A DNA stretch of 22,147 bases from Flavobacterium psychrophilum (GTDB lineage Bacteria; Bacteroidota; Bacteroidia; Flavobacteriales; Flavobacteriaceae): assembly GCA_003243255.1 (NCBI GenBank), contig QFQM01000071.1, positions 1 through 22,147 on the forward strand. Direction: 5' to 3'. Below, piece by piece: positions 1 through 6,821 of the stretch (within the stretch, counting starts at the first letter, position 1; each line of letters opens with the position of its first letter). The notes under the pieces were generated by a model. That model searched no databases and was not told where the DNA came from. It saw only the letters and a program-made list of their open reading frames with translations. The position numbers and the translations under genes were made by a program.

Positions 1-118
1 GCGACCGACGAAATAGAGCAGTCCGGCAGCATTCCAATAAATTTGATCTTTAATGTTTATAACCGCTACTCCTGTAATTTTTTTTGGTGGTGATCAAAGT
101 CGCTAATTAATTCGTTTA

Positions 119-138
119 GTTTTGACAAACGTCAAAAC
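119..138. repeat. Perfect 8-bp inverted repeat upstream of excisionase-like gene
   Basis: Arms GTTTTGAC (119-126) and GTCAAAAC (131-138) are perfectly complementary, separated by AAAC. The repeat lies about 145 bp upstream of the HTH gene at 283. It has no following T-tract, so it looks more like an operator or protein-binding site than a terminator. Function is inferred only. Confidence 0.45.
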
Positions 139-163
139 AGCCATTAAATGTTCGACTGTAGTA

Positions 164-190
164 CCTGACAACGCTCGGTCAGGGATTTTT
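164..190 (+). terminator. Probable rho-independent terminator
   Basis: Stem CCTGAC (164-169) / GTCAGG (178-183), 8-nt loop, followed by a short T-rich run (gattttt). It would end a transcript entering from the left, before the HTH gene at 283. I recognise no gene in positions 1-163: short open stretches exist in both directions over 1-93 but none has a supported start or a known motif. Confidence 0.45.
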
Positions 191-282
191 CATTTATTAT
201 AATAACTAAATAATGTTTTAAAAATAGTTTTACATCTCTGTCTTAATTTATTTTCTGATAAGAATGATTAAAATACTTTAGT

Positions 283-588
283 ATGAAACCTTTTACTTTT
301 GACCAGATTCCAAAACTAATGGGGAAACTCTTTGACAAGATGGATAACATCGAGTCGTTACTCCTAAGCTTAAATCATTTGCCCAATGCGCATGATCAGA
401 TTCTGAACATTTCCGAAGCTGCGGCATTACTCAATCTTTCTGTCGCAACGATTTATTCAAAAGTCAGCAGGAATGAAATACCAGTCTGTAAGAAAGGCAA
501 AAGATTATATTTCTATAAATCTGAACTTACAGACTGGATAAAATCGGGTAAGATTGCCACTGATCAGGAAATTATGAATAGGAGATAG
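283..588 (+). CDS. Excisionase-family helix-turn-helix protein
   Basis: A 101-residue DNA-binding protein of the HTH_17/excisionase (MerR-like winged helix) type. Residues 8-32 look helical and may form a short coiled coil. The HTH lies at about 41-88: the helix NISEAAALLNLSVATIYSKV is followed by the wing KKGKRLYFYKSELTDWI, a typical layout. Proteins of this size and type are common next to tyrosine integrases in Bacteroidetes conjugative and mobilizable elements, where they act as recombination directionality factors or transcription regulators. The gene converges on the integrase gene with only a 10-bp gap and no hairpin between them. A weak -7-like box (TAGTTTTA, 225-232) lies upstream with no convincing -33. 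The fold call is firm; the role in excision is inferred from context. Confidence 0.8.
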   Translation: MKPFTFDQIPKLMGKLFDKMDNIESLLLSLNHLPNAHDQILNISEAAALLNLSVATIYSKVSRNEIPVCKKGKRLYFYKSELTDWIKSGKIATDQEIMNRR

Positions 589-598
589 GTTGACAACC

Positions 599-1741
599 TC
601 ACAATAACTTTAATCTCTCAGCAGCCTCCCTTTTCCTTTGATCCACAACTTTTGCATAGATATGGGTAGTCTTTACATTTTTATGTCCAAGCATTTTTGA
701 TACCGTAAAAATGTCAGTACCTTCCGCGATCTGCAAGGTAGCATACGTATGCCTGAAACAATGGAACGTTATGTGCTTGCTTATTCCAGCTGCCTCAACC
801 CAAAGTGGCACAAGCCGGTCAAAATCCCATTTTTTTAGTCCGGGGAACACTAATTCTTCTCCTTCAATTCGGGTTCCAAGAATCTCGTAGGCCTGTTTGG
901 AAATCGGCAGCGTTTCCTGTTTTTCGGTTTTCTGTTGTGCGAAACGGATGTAATATCCTTCGCTAAGCGTGTGTTCGAGTTCCCTCCATTTGAGCTTTGC
1001 GATGTCAGAATACCTGAGGCCGGTTAATATAGAAAACAAGCTTACACGTTTAACAATCTCTTTTTTGCAGGGTGTCTTAAATAACGAAATGGCTTCCTCC
1101 TTAGTTAGATAATTGCGTTGGGATTCTTGCTCTTTGATACCTTCAATCCCGGCATTGACATCAAACTGTAGCAGACCTTCCTTATATGCTTTTTTAAGTG
1201 TTGTCTTTAGTTTGTTGAAATAAGAGAGTGCGGTATTTCGCGCTATTTTATTTCCGGTATTCCTGCGGTTTTTTGCATTGAGTAAATACTCTCTGTAATC
1301 ATCAATAAAGGATATGGTAATATCTTGGAAGGTAATTATTCTTCCGCCGGTAAAATTTTCAAAGTGGCATATGGCGGTATCCCAAATGTCCCAATTTTTG
1401 CCCACGCGCTTATCACCTTGTTTTTTGAAATATTGAAGGAAAGGCCGTTCGCTGATTTCTTTCAGCCGAATCTGTTCCAGCTCAAAGGGCGTATATATAA
1501 ATTCTTTATTTACTTCGTTACGTCTGCGTGTACAGATAAGCTCCGCTGTCCGCATATTTTCCGAGTTGGCCAACTTTTCACCAAATCCTTTGGGCTTATC
1601 GAAGATGTATAAATTCAGGAATTCCCTACGGGTTTTCTGTCCTGTTTCCGGGTTAAATACCTCCGGATAGAAATCTAAGTAAAGCGATTGCCTTCCTTTA
1701 CTGATTGCTTTGCTTCTCAATGTTACACTTACCCTTTTCAT
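599..1741 (-). CDS. Tyrosine recombinase / phage-type integrase of an integrative element
   Basis: A 380-residue site-specific recombinase of the family that integrates Bacteroidetes conjugative and mobilizable elements. It has an N-terminal arm-binding region (about 1-90), a SAM-like core-binding domain (about 100-205) and a C-terminal catalytic domain (about 210-380). The full catalytic set is visible: R243 (in LTGLRYSDI), K271, H327 and R330 (in FHCFRHTYA), H353 (in MLGHKNV) and the nucleophile Y362 (in THIYAKV). Its ATG overlaps the stop of the upstream zinc-finger/HTH gene as ATGA, so the two are one operon with coupled translation. The reading frame is intact. The genes point away from mnmE, whose 3' end lies about 800 bp behind the start codon and is the likely attachment site. 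Confidence 0.93.
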   Translation of the reverse strand: MKRVSVTLRSKAISKGRQSLYLDFYPEVFNPETGQKTRREFLNLYIFDKPKGFGEKLANSENMRTAELICTRRRNEVNKEFIYTPFELEQIRLKEISERPFLQYFKKQGDKRVGKNWDIWDTAICHFENFTGGRIITFQDITISFIDDYREYLLNAKNRRNTGNKIARNTALSYFNKLKTTLKKAYKEGLLQFDVNAGIEGIKEQESQRNYLTKEEAISLFKTPCKKEIVKRVSLFSILTGLRYSDIAKLKWRELEHTLSEGYYIRFAQQKTEKQETLPISKQAYEILGTRIEGEELVFPGLKKWDFDRLVPLWVEAAGISKHITFHCFRHTYATLQIAEGTDIFTVSKMLGHKNVKTTHIYAKVVDQRKREAAERLKLL

Positions 1742-2301
1742 ATTTCTACTGCATTAAATATTGTATCTAAATCTGCTTTCGGAACATAAGTAAATTTCCC
1801 TATGCTGTATTTTATAATCCCATGGCGGTGTATCAAATGATACAGCGCAGCAGGCGATATACTGAATTCTGCCTGTGCCTGGCCTATGGTATAGCAATTA
1901 TCCATGCCCGGGAATGCCTGTACCGGCTGTAGGGTCTGCTCGATGATCGGTACAGCAAAGAAACCTTCAAGATCACATTTTTTAATAACCGTACGCGTCC
2001 CGAATTTCGCAATGTTCAGATATCCACGGTCAATTAACCGGTAGATTGTCCTTCGGCTTATTCCGAAGAGTGTACTCGCCTGGGTGATGTTAAGGAATTC
2101 CCTTAGCTTAATTTTCTCAAGGTCGGCATTAATTACTTTGATGGTTTCGATGTTACTGATCTCCACTTTTTCCTTACGTACTGCGGCTTTGTAAGCCCGG
2201 CTGTTGCATTTGTGGGAACAGTACTTTGTCTTTGTTGTTTTGGCTGTGAATTCCTGCAGGCAGAAATCACAGATCCTTTTAATCCTGATGTTGGTGCTCA
2301 T
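1738..2301 (-). CDS. Zinc-finger plus double HTH protein, integrase partner
   Basis: A 187-residue protein with an N-terminal Cys4 motif (C11-x2-C14 ... C28-x3-C32), resembling small zinc ribbons, followed by two excisionase-like HTH segments. The first is at about 70-116 (NITQASTLFGISRRTIYRLI), the second at about 136-183 (TIGQAQAEFSISPAALYHLI). Each is followed by a wing-like basic stretch. The stop overlaps the integrase ATG by four bases (ATGA), so it is cotranscribed with and translated just before the integrase. The likely role is regulation of integration/excision or autoregulation through the repeats just upstream (2314-2349). A possible promoter is the TGATTTTG-like box at 2387-2394 (minus strand), weak. 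No specific named homologue is recognised. Confidence 0.8.
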   Translation of the reverse strand: MSTNIRIKRICDFCLQEFTAKTTKTKYCSHKCNSRAYKAAVRKEKVEISNIETIKVINADLEKIKLREFLNITQASTLFGISRRTIYRLIDRGYLNIAKFGTRTVIKKCDLEGFFAVPIIEQTLQPVQAFPGMDNCYTIGQAQAEFSISPAALYHLIHRHGIIKYSIGKFTYVPKADLDTIFNAVEI

Positions 2302-2313
2302 ATGCGACTATTT

Positions 2314-2349
2314 TGTGCCTCACTGTGCCTAAGTGTGTCTCTGTGTGCC
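2314..2349. repeat. Four TGTGCC-type hexamers at exact 10-bp period
   Basis: TGTGCC occurs at 2314, 2324 and 2344, with TGTGTC at 2334, each start exactly 10 bp after the last; the intervening tetramers differ. Sites one helical turn apart lie on one DNA face, as expected of an operator or recombinase/excisionase arm-site array. They sit 13 bp upstream of the start of the zinc-finger/HTH-integrase operon. Confidence 0.7.
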
Positions 2350-2458
2350 ATGTTTTCGCCTCAAAATTGATCACGGTGGCCGTTTTCAAAATCAGATACA
2401 ACCGGGGTACAAACTTTTTCCAACTATCACCAAATAAAGATAAAATGGCTAAAAATGA

Positions 2459-2501
2459 AAAACTAGTTAAATTGCTGTTTTATAACAATTTAACTGGTTT
2501 T
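2459..2501. repeat. 16-bp inverted repeat downstream of mnmE (terminator or att-associated hairpin)
   Basis: Arms AAAACTAGTTAAATTG (2459-2474) and CAATTTAACTGGTTTT (2486-2501) pair over 16 positions with a single T-G wobble on the plus strand, around an 11-nt loop. The repeat begins 32 bp past the mnmE stop. On the minus strand the second arm runs into TTTTTcattttt, so it could terminate mnmE. Its position inside the presumed element end also allows a recombination-site role. Confidence 0.55.
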
Positions 2502-2532
2502 GTTTGTGTTGTTTTGTGATGTTTTGCGCCTG

Positions 2533-2556
2533 CTATTTACCGATGCAGAAATTAGC
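2533..2556. other. Putative integration site (att) at the mnmE 3' end
   Basis: The minus strand here reads TTTCTGCATCGGTAAATAG, coding the last residues FCIGK and the stop of mnmE. This conserved 3' end is the documented target of SGI1-type islands in Proteobacteria. An integrase operon begins about 230 bp away, on the downstream side of mnmE. No second copy of the sequence is present in the window, so the other att end must lie left of position 1 if the idea is right. Confidence 0.5.
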
Positions 2557-3930
2557 AAAAATATTTCCAAGTAACTCATCATTAGTAACCTGTCCGGTGA
2601 TTTCACCGAAGAAATATAGTCCCTGTCGGATGTCTATAGCCATGAGGTCAGCGGGTAGGCCGGATTGAAGCCCGAACTGTACTTTTTGAATTTCTTCTAA
2701 TGCTTTTAGAAGAGAATCGTAGTGGCGGGTATTTGTTACTATCGTTTCATTATTGCGAAGCGCACCTGTATTAACAAAAGAAAGGAGTTTGTCTTTTAAT
2801 TCTTCAACACCAATGTTGTCTTTAGCAGAAATAAGTAATAACTCAGGGATTACATTAAGAATTTCACTTTTCTGCTCATGGCTAAGTTTATCAGCTTTAT
2901 TGCCAATAATTACCGATGGCTTTAAAGGGAACTGATTTTTTACTTTTTCGATTTCAATTTTCAGTTGATCTAAAGAAGAATTATCAACTGTCAGCTGATA
3001 ACCGTCAACGAGGTAAACAACGACCTGTGCCTGTTCGATTTTTTCGAAGGTTTTTTTAATTCCTATGCTTTCTACAACGTCCTGCGTTTCTCGTATACCG
3101 GCAGTATCAATAAATCGGAAGCCAATACCATTAATTACCAATTCATCTTCTATGGTGTCGCGTGTTGTTCCGGCAATGTCTGATACGATAGCACGTTCTT
3201 CATTAAGCAAAGCATTCAATAAGGTAGACTTACCAACATTCGGTTCACCAACAATAGCAACAGGAATTCCGTTTTTAATGACATTCCCTACTGCAAATGA
3301 ATCTATAAGTCGTTTCAGCACAAAAACAATACGTTCTAAAAGTTCATTGAATTGAGAGCGGTCGGCAAATTCAACATCTTCTTCTGCAAAATCAAGTTCA
3401 AGTTCGATTAGAGAGGCAAAATTCAGCAACTCTTCACGGAGTTTAGCTATTTCATTAGAAAAACCTCCGCGCATTTGCTGCATTGCTATCTGGTGCGAAG
3501 CTTCATTATCTGATGCGATAAGATCGGCAACTGCCTCGGCTTGGGAAAGATCAAGTTTGGCATTCAGGAAGGCACGTAATGTGAACTCACCCGCATTGGC
3601 CATACGGCAGCCTTTCCTAAGCAAAAGCTGAATGATTTGCTGCTGTATATATGTTGATCCGTGGCAAGAGATTTCAACAGTATTTTCTCCTGTATATGAA
3701 TTTGTTCCTTTAAATAAAGAAAGCAATACCTGGTCATAGGTTTTATTGTCGTCTACTATATGCCCAAGGTGTAATGTATGTGTCTTTTGTTTGGTGATAT
3801 CTTTTCCGTTAACAGAAACGAATACCTTCGAAGCTATTGTTATAGCGTCCGGTCCCGATATTCTTATGATGGCAATAGCCCCGGATCCTGAAGGGGTAGC
3901 AAGAGCAACTATGGTGTCTTGTAGTATCAT
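2533..3930 (-). CDS. mnmE: tRNA modification GTPase MnmE
   Basis: A 465-residue MnmE (TrmE/ThdF), normal length. With MnmG it forms the complex that installs the (carboxymethyl)aminomethyl group on U34 of certain tRNAs, using a methylene-tetrahydrofolate carbon. The N-terminal folate-binding domain starts DTIVALATPSGSGAIAIIRISG. A helical domain follows, with the G domain inserted: G1 GEPNVGKS (228-235), G2 TTRDT (255-259), G3 DTAG (275-278), G4 NKAD (344-347). The C-terminal CIGK motif carries the conserved catalytic-site cysteine. All key residues are present, so insertion of the neighbouring element has left or restored an intact 3' end. A perfect -7 box (TATCTTTG) lies 17 bp before the start, giving a very short leader. 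Confidence 0.98.
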   Translation of the reverse strand: MILQDTIVALATPSGSGAIAIIRISGPDAITIASKVFVSVNGKDITKQKTHTLHLGHIVDDNKTYDQVLLSLFKGTNSYTGENTVEISCHGSTYIQQQIIQLLLRKGCRMANAGEFTLRAFLNAKLDLSQAEAVADLIASDNEASHQIAMQQMRGGFSNEIAKLREELLNFASLIELELDFAEEDVEFADRSQFNELLERIVFVLKRLIDSFAVGNVIKNGIPVAIVGEPNVGKSTLLNALLNEERAIVSDIAGTTRDTIEDELVINGIGFRFIDTAGIRETQDVVESIGIKKTFEKIEQAQVVVYLVDGYQLTVDNSSLDQLKIEIEKVKNQFPLKPSVIIGNKADKLSHEQKSEILNVIPELLLISAKDNIGVEELKDKLLSFVNTGALRNNETIVTNTRHYDSLLKALEEIQKVQFGLQSGLPADLMAIDIRQGLYFFGEITGQVTNDELLGNIFANFCIGK

Positions 3931-3946
3931 TTTGTATGATTTTTTG

Positions 3947-3954
3947 CAAAGATA
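3947..3954 (-). promoter_or_regulatory. -7 box of the mnmE promoter
   Basis: The minus strand reads TATCTTTG, an exact match to the Bacteroidetes -7 consensus TAnnTTTG. A TTTAG about 20 bp further upstream is a possible -33 element. Transcription would start about 10 nt before the ATG. Confidence 0.6.
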
Positions 3955-4018
3955 AGCCTATTTACCGCACTAAATTTGTGCTTTGCCGCATTTTTTATTA
4001 CGGTTAAAATTCCCGTTA

Positions 4019-4026
4019 TATATTTG
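4019..4026 (+). promoter_or_regulatory. Possible distal promoter (-7 box) upstream of the lipoprotein gene
   Basis: TATATTTG matches TAnnTTTG exactly, but no -33 TTG is found at the right distance. It would give the lipoprotein gene a leader of about 145 nt, which contains a 34-codon open frame (4048-4152) of unproven reality. Confidence 0.3.
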
Positions 4027-4131
4027 CTTCATCAAATCGGAATAATTATGGAAAACAAGATATTTTATTCGGTTAGCATCAACGTCCTTTTATTTTCAAA
4101 GGGAAGTTGTAAAGAACAAGTTAAATGCTTT

Positions 4132-4160
4132 TTTGAATTGGCATTAAATTAATAATTTTA
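4132..4160 (+). promoter_or_regulatory. Probable promoter of the lipoprotein gene
   Basis: TTTG (4132-4135) and TAATTTTA (4153-4160) fit the Bacteroidetes -33/-7 pattern with a 17-bp spacer and one mismatch in the -7 box. The start codon at 4179 follows 18 bp later. Confidence 0.45.
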
Positions 4161-4178
4161 AGCAACTAAATTTTTTAT

Positions 4179-5795
4179 ATGAAAATCAATTTACTACGTT
4201 TATCAGCCCTAGCAGCCATCATGTTTATGGTATCATGTACTCATGATGACGACAGACCATCAGGTGATGGAATTCAATTGAATAGTGATTCGCAAACCCT
4301 TACTACGCGAGTTAAGTATGACAATGCCGGTGTATTATCTATGAGAGATGAAGGCGGTGCTTCAGGAAGAACTGACCAGACTGCAGGTACTTTACCACTT
4401 GTACTTGTTGCAGAAGTTGCGCCCCCTACTTACAACGGTACGACACTTAAAGCTACACACGTTGCAATTAACGGTAACTATGCTTACGTATCTTATAATA
4501 TTGAGGGTGAAGCATATGGTGGAGCTATCGACGTAATTAATATTTCTAACCCAAACACGCCACAGCTTGTAGTTCAGGCAATGTTGCCAAACACAGATGT
4601 GAGCAGCGTAAGATTTGATAGCGGTGTACTTTACATTGCAGGTGCAAGAAGTACAGCTGCTTTCCCTACAGCAGGAACAGCTGCTTTTTCAGGTGTAATG
4701 CCTCTTAACGGTGGACTTGTTACTACAACGCTTAATCAGACTTCTCTGGCAGGTAACACAGGAACTTCTGTAACATCATCTACATCTAAATATTATGCTG
4801 TATCAGGTAACAATGGTTCATTATATCAGCTTAATAAGACATCAAATGCTGTTGAAATGACTATTCCTTTGGCAGATCTTAGAGCAGTAGGATACAACGA
4901 TAATAAAATAGTTGTATTGAGCGGAACTCAGGGAGTAAAGGTTTATAATGCAAACGGTCTTACTCAGTTGCTTTCTTTCCCAACATCTCAGGATGTTCAG
5001 AATGCAAAAAGAACTATCGATTTCCTTGGAACAACTTCACTACTTGTATCTGAAGGTTACAACGGACTTGGTGTATACAACATCGCTACAGGTGTAAAAA
5101 CACAAACTATCCCTGTACCTACAAACGTATCTGGTGTTAGTGCTAATGATATTACTACAAATGCAGTTTCAGTAAACAATTCAAATGTGTTTGTTGCTAA
5201 TGGTGGTGCAGGTATGTACATCTATAAAAACACCAACTCAGTATTAAGCTTCCTTGGATCTATCTCACTTAGCGGAAACAGTTCTTGCAACTACCTTACA
5301 AGTTCAGGTGACTATATTTTTGCAGCAATGGGTAACGGAGGTCTTAAGATCGTGAAAATGGTATCAAGTACAGTTGATTGTACATCATTCCCTCTGTACA
5401 CAGGTTCTAATTATTTGAATGTTAACTCAGGTGAAACAAAACAATATCAGGGAGCTGCAGCACTTACAGGTGTAAATGTTAATGCTAACCTTACATGGTG
5501 TGGTTCACTTTCAGTATCTCAGGGTCTGAATGTAAACAGCGGAGGTACATTCTACATGAAAGGTGCTCTTGCTCAGGGATCAGTACTTACGCCAAACAAT
5601 TCATTAAACGTAAACAGCAATGCTACGCTTAAGATAGAAGGTTCGGTAGTAGTATATGGTAACATGATACTAAACAGTGGTGCTAAACTTGAGTTTGTTG
5701 GTTCAGGTTCTTCAATAACAATCTTTGGAACTGTAACTAAAGGTAGCAATGTTACTATAACAGGTACTTATGTAGATACTTTTAATAAGCTATAA
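4179..5795 (+). CDS. Surface-type lipoprotein with propeller-like repeats and a beta-solenoid-like C-terminus
   Basis: A 538-residue lipoprotein. The signal peptide ends in the lipobox MVSC, with the lipidated cysteine at C20. The next residues THDDD are acidic, resembling the lipoprotein export signal that sends Bacteroidetes lipoproteins to the outer face of the outer membrane. Residues about 80-395 are rich in short beta repeats of LVIVD/propeller character (GAIDVINISNPNTPQLV, GVLYIAGA, GGLKIVKMV). From about 410 the sequence changes to repeated LNVNSGGT, LNVNSNATLKIEG and LNSGAKLEFVGSG units, typical of a parallel beta-helix. I know no specific function; carbohydrate or surface adhesion is a guess. 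It is a single-gene unit closed by the terminator at 5821. Confidence 0.8.
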   Translation: MKINLLRLSALAAIMFMVSCTHDDDRPSGDGIQLNSDSQTLTTRVKYDNAGVLSMRDEGGASGRTDQTAGTLPLVLVAEVAPPTYNGTTLKATHVAINGNYAYVSYNIEGEAYGGAIDVINISNPNTPQLVVQAMLPNTDVSSVRFDSGVLYIAGARSTAAFPTAGTAAFSGVMPLNGGLVTTTLNQTSLAGNTGTSVTSSTSKYYAVSGNNGSLYQLNKTSNAVEMTIPLADLRAVGYNDNKIVVLSGTQGVKVYNANGLTQLLSFPTSQDVQNAKRTIDFLGTTSLLVSEGYNGLGVYNIATGVKTQTIPVPTNVSGVSANDITTNAVSVNNSNVFVANGGAGMYIYKNTNSVLSFLGSISLSGNSSCNYLTSSGDYIFAAMGNGGLKIVKMVSSTVDCTSFPLYTGSNYLNVNSGETKQYQGAAALTGVNVNANLTWCGSLSVSQGLNVNSGGTFYMKGALAQGSVLTPNNSLNVNSNATLKIEGSVVVYGNMILNSGAKLEFVGSGSSITIFGTVTKGSNVTITGTYVDTFNKL

Positions 5796-5820
5796 TAAAT
5801 TCGAAATACACAACAACGTT

Positions 5821-5852
5821 GAGGGCTGCCATTAGGCAGCCTTCTTTTTTTT
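5821..5852 (+). terminator. Strong rho-independent terminator
   Basis: Stem GAGGGCTGCC (5821-5830) / GGCAGCCTTC (5835-5844), ten pairs with one G-T wobble, ATTA loop, then eight T residues. It ends the lipoprotein transcript. Confidence 0.9.
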
Positions 5853-5898
5853 AACAAAAATCTGACAACGAAAATGTAAGAAGGCGCGTTATTTTCCG

Positions 5899-5906
5899 TA
5901 TATTTA
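5899..5906 (+). promoter_or_regulatory. Possible -7 box of the universal stress protein gene
   Basis: TATATTTA differs from TAnnTTTG at the last base and lies 21 bp before the start codon. No clear -33 partner is seen. Confidence 0.3.
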
Positions 5907-5927
5907 TATATACCAATAACCGCTATT

Positions 5928-6764
5928 ATGAAACAAATTCTTTTCCCTACCGATTTTTCGGAAGCTGCCCAAACAGCTTTCATTTATGCACTCAGGTTTG
6001 CCGATTCCTTTGATGCTGAGCTGGTAGTGCTGCACGTATATGATTTGCCTATTGTTGAGACTCCGCCATTGCCGGAATCGACAAAAGAGATTTTTGATAT
6101 AGTGGAAATGAATCAGTTTGAAAGTTTCAGGGAACAACTGCCTGAATTGCATCAGATAGCGGAAAGAAGAAACCTGGGACATGTAAAAATGAGAAACGTT
6201 CTTTTATATGGAGACCTCATTTATAACATAAACAAAGTGTGTGCCGATGAAGATATAGACCTGATTGTAATGGGTACTAAAGGCGCAAGCGGATTAAAAG
6301 AAACATTTTTAGGATCGTCTACTGCATCGGTTATTGCAAATGCTAAAGTGCCTGTTCTGGGTATTCCTGCCGAAGCAGAATATCATCCAATAAAAAGTAT
6401 TGCTTTTACAACGCAGTATAAGGATAAAGATAATGATGCCCTTGCCCGAACACTCGAAATTGCAAAGAAATTTGAAGCGTCAGTACTGTGCTTATATATT
6501 AAAAATGCAGATGATCCCGAGGATATTGAAGAAAGGATAAACGAATGGAAAATATATTACCGTAGTGAAAAAATAGATTTCTTTAATATAGCCGGTGATC
6601 ATATCGAACAGACAATACTTGACTTTATTCAGAACCAGCATGTAGGTATGCTGGTAATGCGTACGCACAAGCGAGGATTCTTTGAAAGCCTTTTCCATCG
6701 CAGCCTCACAAAAAAAATGGCCTATCATACTAAAATACCGCTATTGGTATTTCATGAGGGCTAA
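5928..6764 (+). CDS. Tandem-domain universal stress protein (UspA family)
   Basis: A 278-residue cytoplasmic protein made of two UspA domains (about 1-148 and 153-278), a usual size for Bacteroidetes tandem Usps. Domain 1 begins MKQILFPTDFSEAA and carries the nucleotide-loop signature G-2x-G-9x-G-S/T at G116, G119, G129-S130 (in VMGTKGASGLKETFLGSST), so it should bind ATP. Domain 2 keeps the strand pattern, but its equivalent loop reads MRTHKRGFFESLFHRSLT: the three glycines are replaced by R245, K248 and R258, so it probably does not bind nucleotide in the usual way. The gene is flanked by terminators on both sides and is probably monocistronic. The exact stress role is unknown. Confidence 0.92.
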   Translation: MKQILFPTDFSEAAQTAFIYALRFADSFDAELVVLHVYDLPIVETPPLPESTKEIFDIVEMNQFESFREQLPELHQIAERRNLGHVKMRNVLLYGDLIYNINKVCADEDIDLIVMGTKGASGLKETFLGSSTASVIANAKVPVLGIPAEAEYHPIKSIAFTTQYKDKDNDALARTLEIAKKFEASVLCLYIKNADDPEDIEERINEWKIYYRSEKIDFFNIAGDHIEQTILDFIQNQHVGMLVMRTHKRGFFESLFHRSLTKKMAYHTKIPLLVFHEG

Positions 6765-6772
6765 AAGAATGC

Positions 6773-6800
6773 ATCCTGCTACGGCAGGATTTCTGTTTTT
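6773..6800 (+). terminator. Rho-independent terminator with UNCG tetraloop
   Basis: Stem ATCCTGC (6773-6779) / GCAGGAT (6784-6790) closes a TACG loop, a stable UNCG-type tetraloop, and is followed by ttctgttttt. It ends the universal stress protein gene and abuts the next promoter. Confidence 0.85.
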
Positions 6801-6807
6801 AATTTTG
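6800..6807 (+). promoter_or_regulatory. -7 box for the MutS-like gene; decides its start codon
   Basis: TAATTTTG matches TAnnTTTG exactly. The in-frame GTG at 6807 overlaps this box, so it cannot be translated from this promoter. The ATG at 6822 would be preceded by a leader of only about 8 nt. No good -33 is visible because the preceding terminator stem occupies that region. Confidence 0.5.
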
Positions 6808-6821
6808 TGATTGATGTGTGT

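Noticed and set aside
1..93. Open stretches in both directions at the left edge, including a minus-strand ATG near position 36
   Set aside because: Too short to judge, no recognisable motif or promoter, and the edge truncates them. It could be the end or start of a gene of the element, but nothing supports a specific call.
1325..1612. 95-codon plus-strand frame inside the integrase gene
   Set aside because: Antisense to an intact integrase; no independent support.
2313..2519. Plus-strand open frame of 68 codons in the int-mnmE gap
   Set aside because: It runs through the phased repeats and the long hairpin, has no family resemblance and a low-complexity composition. The DNA looks regulatory rather than coding.
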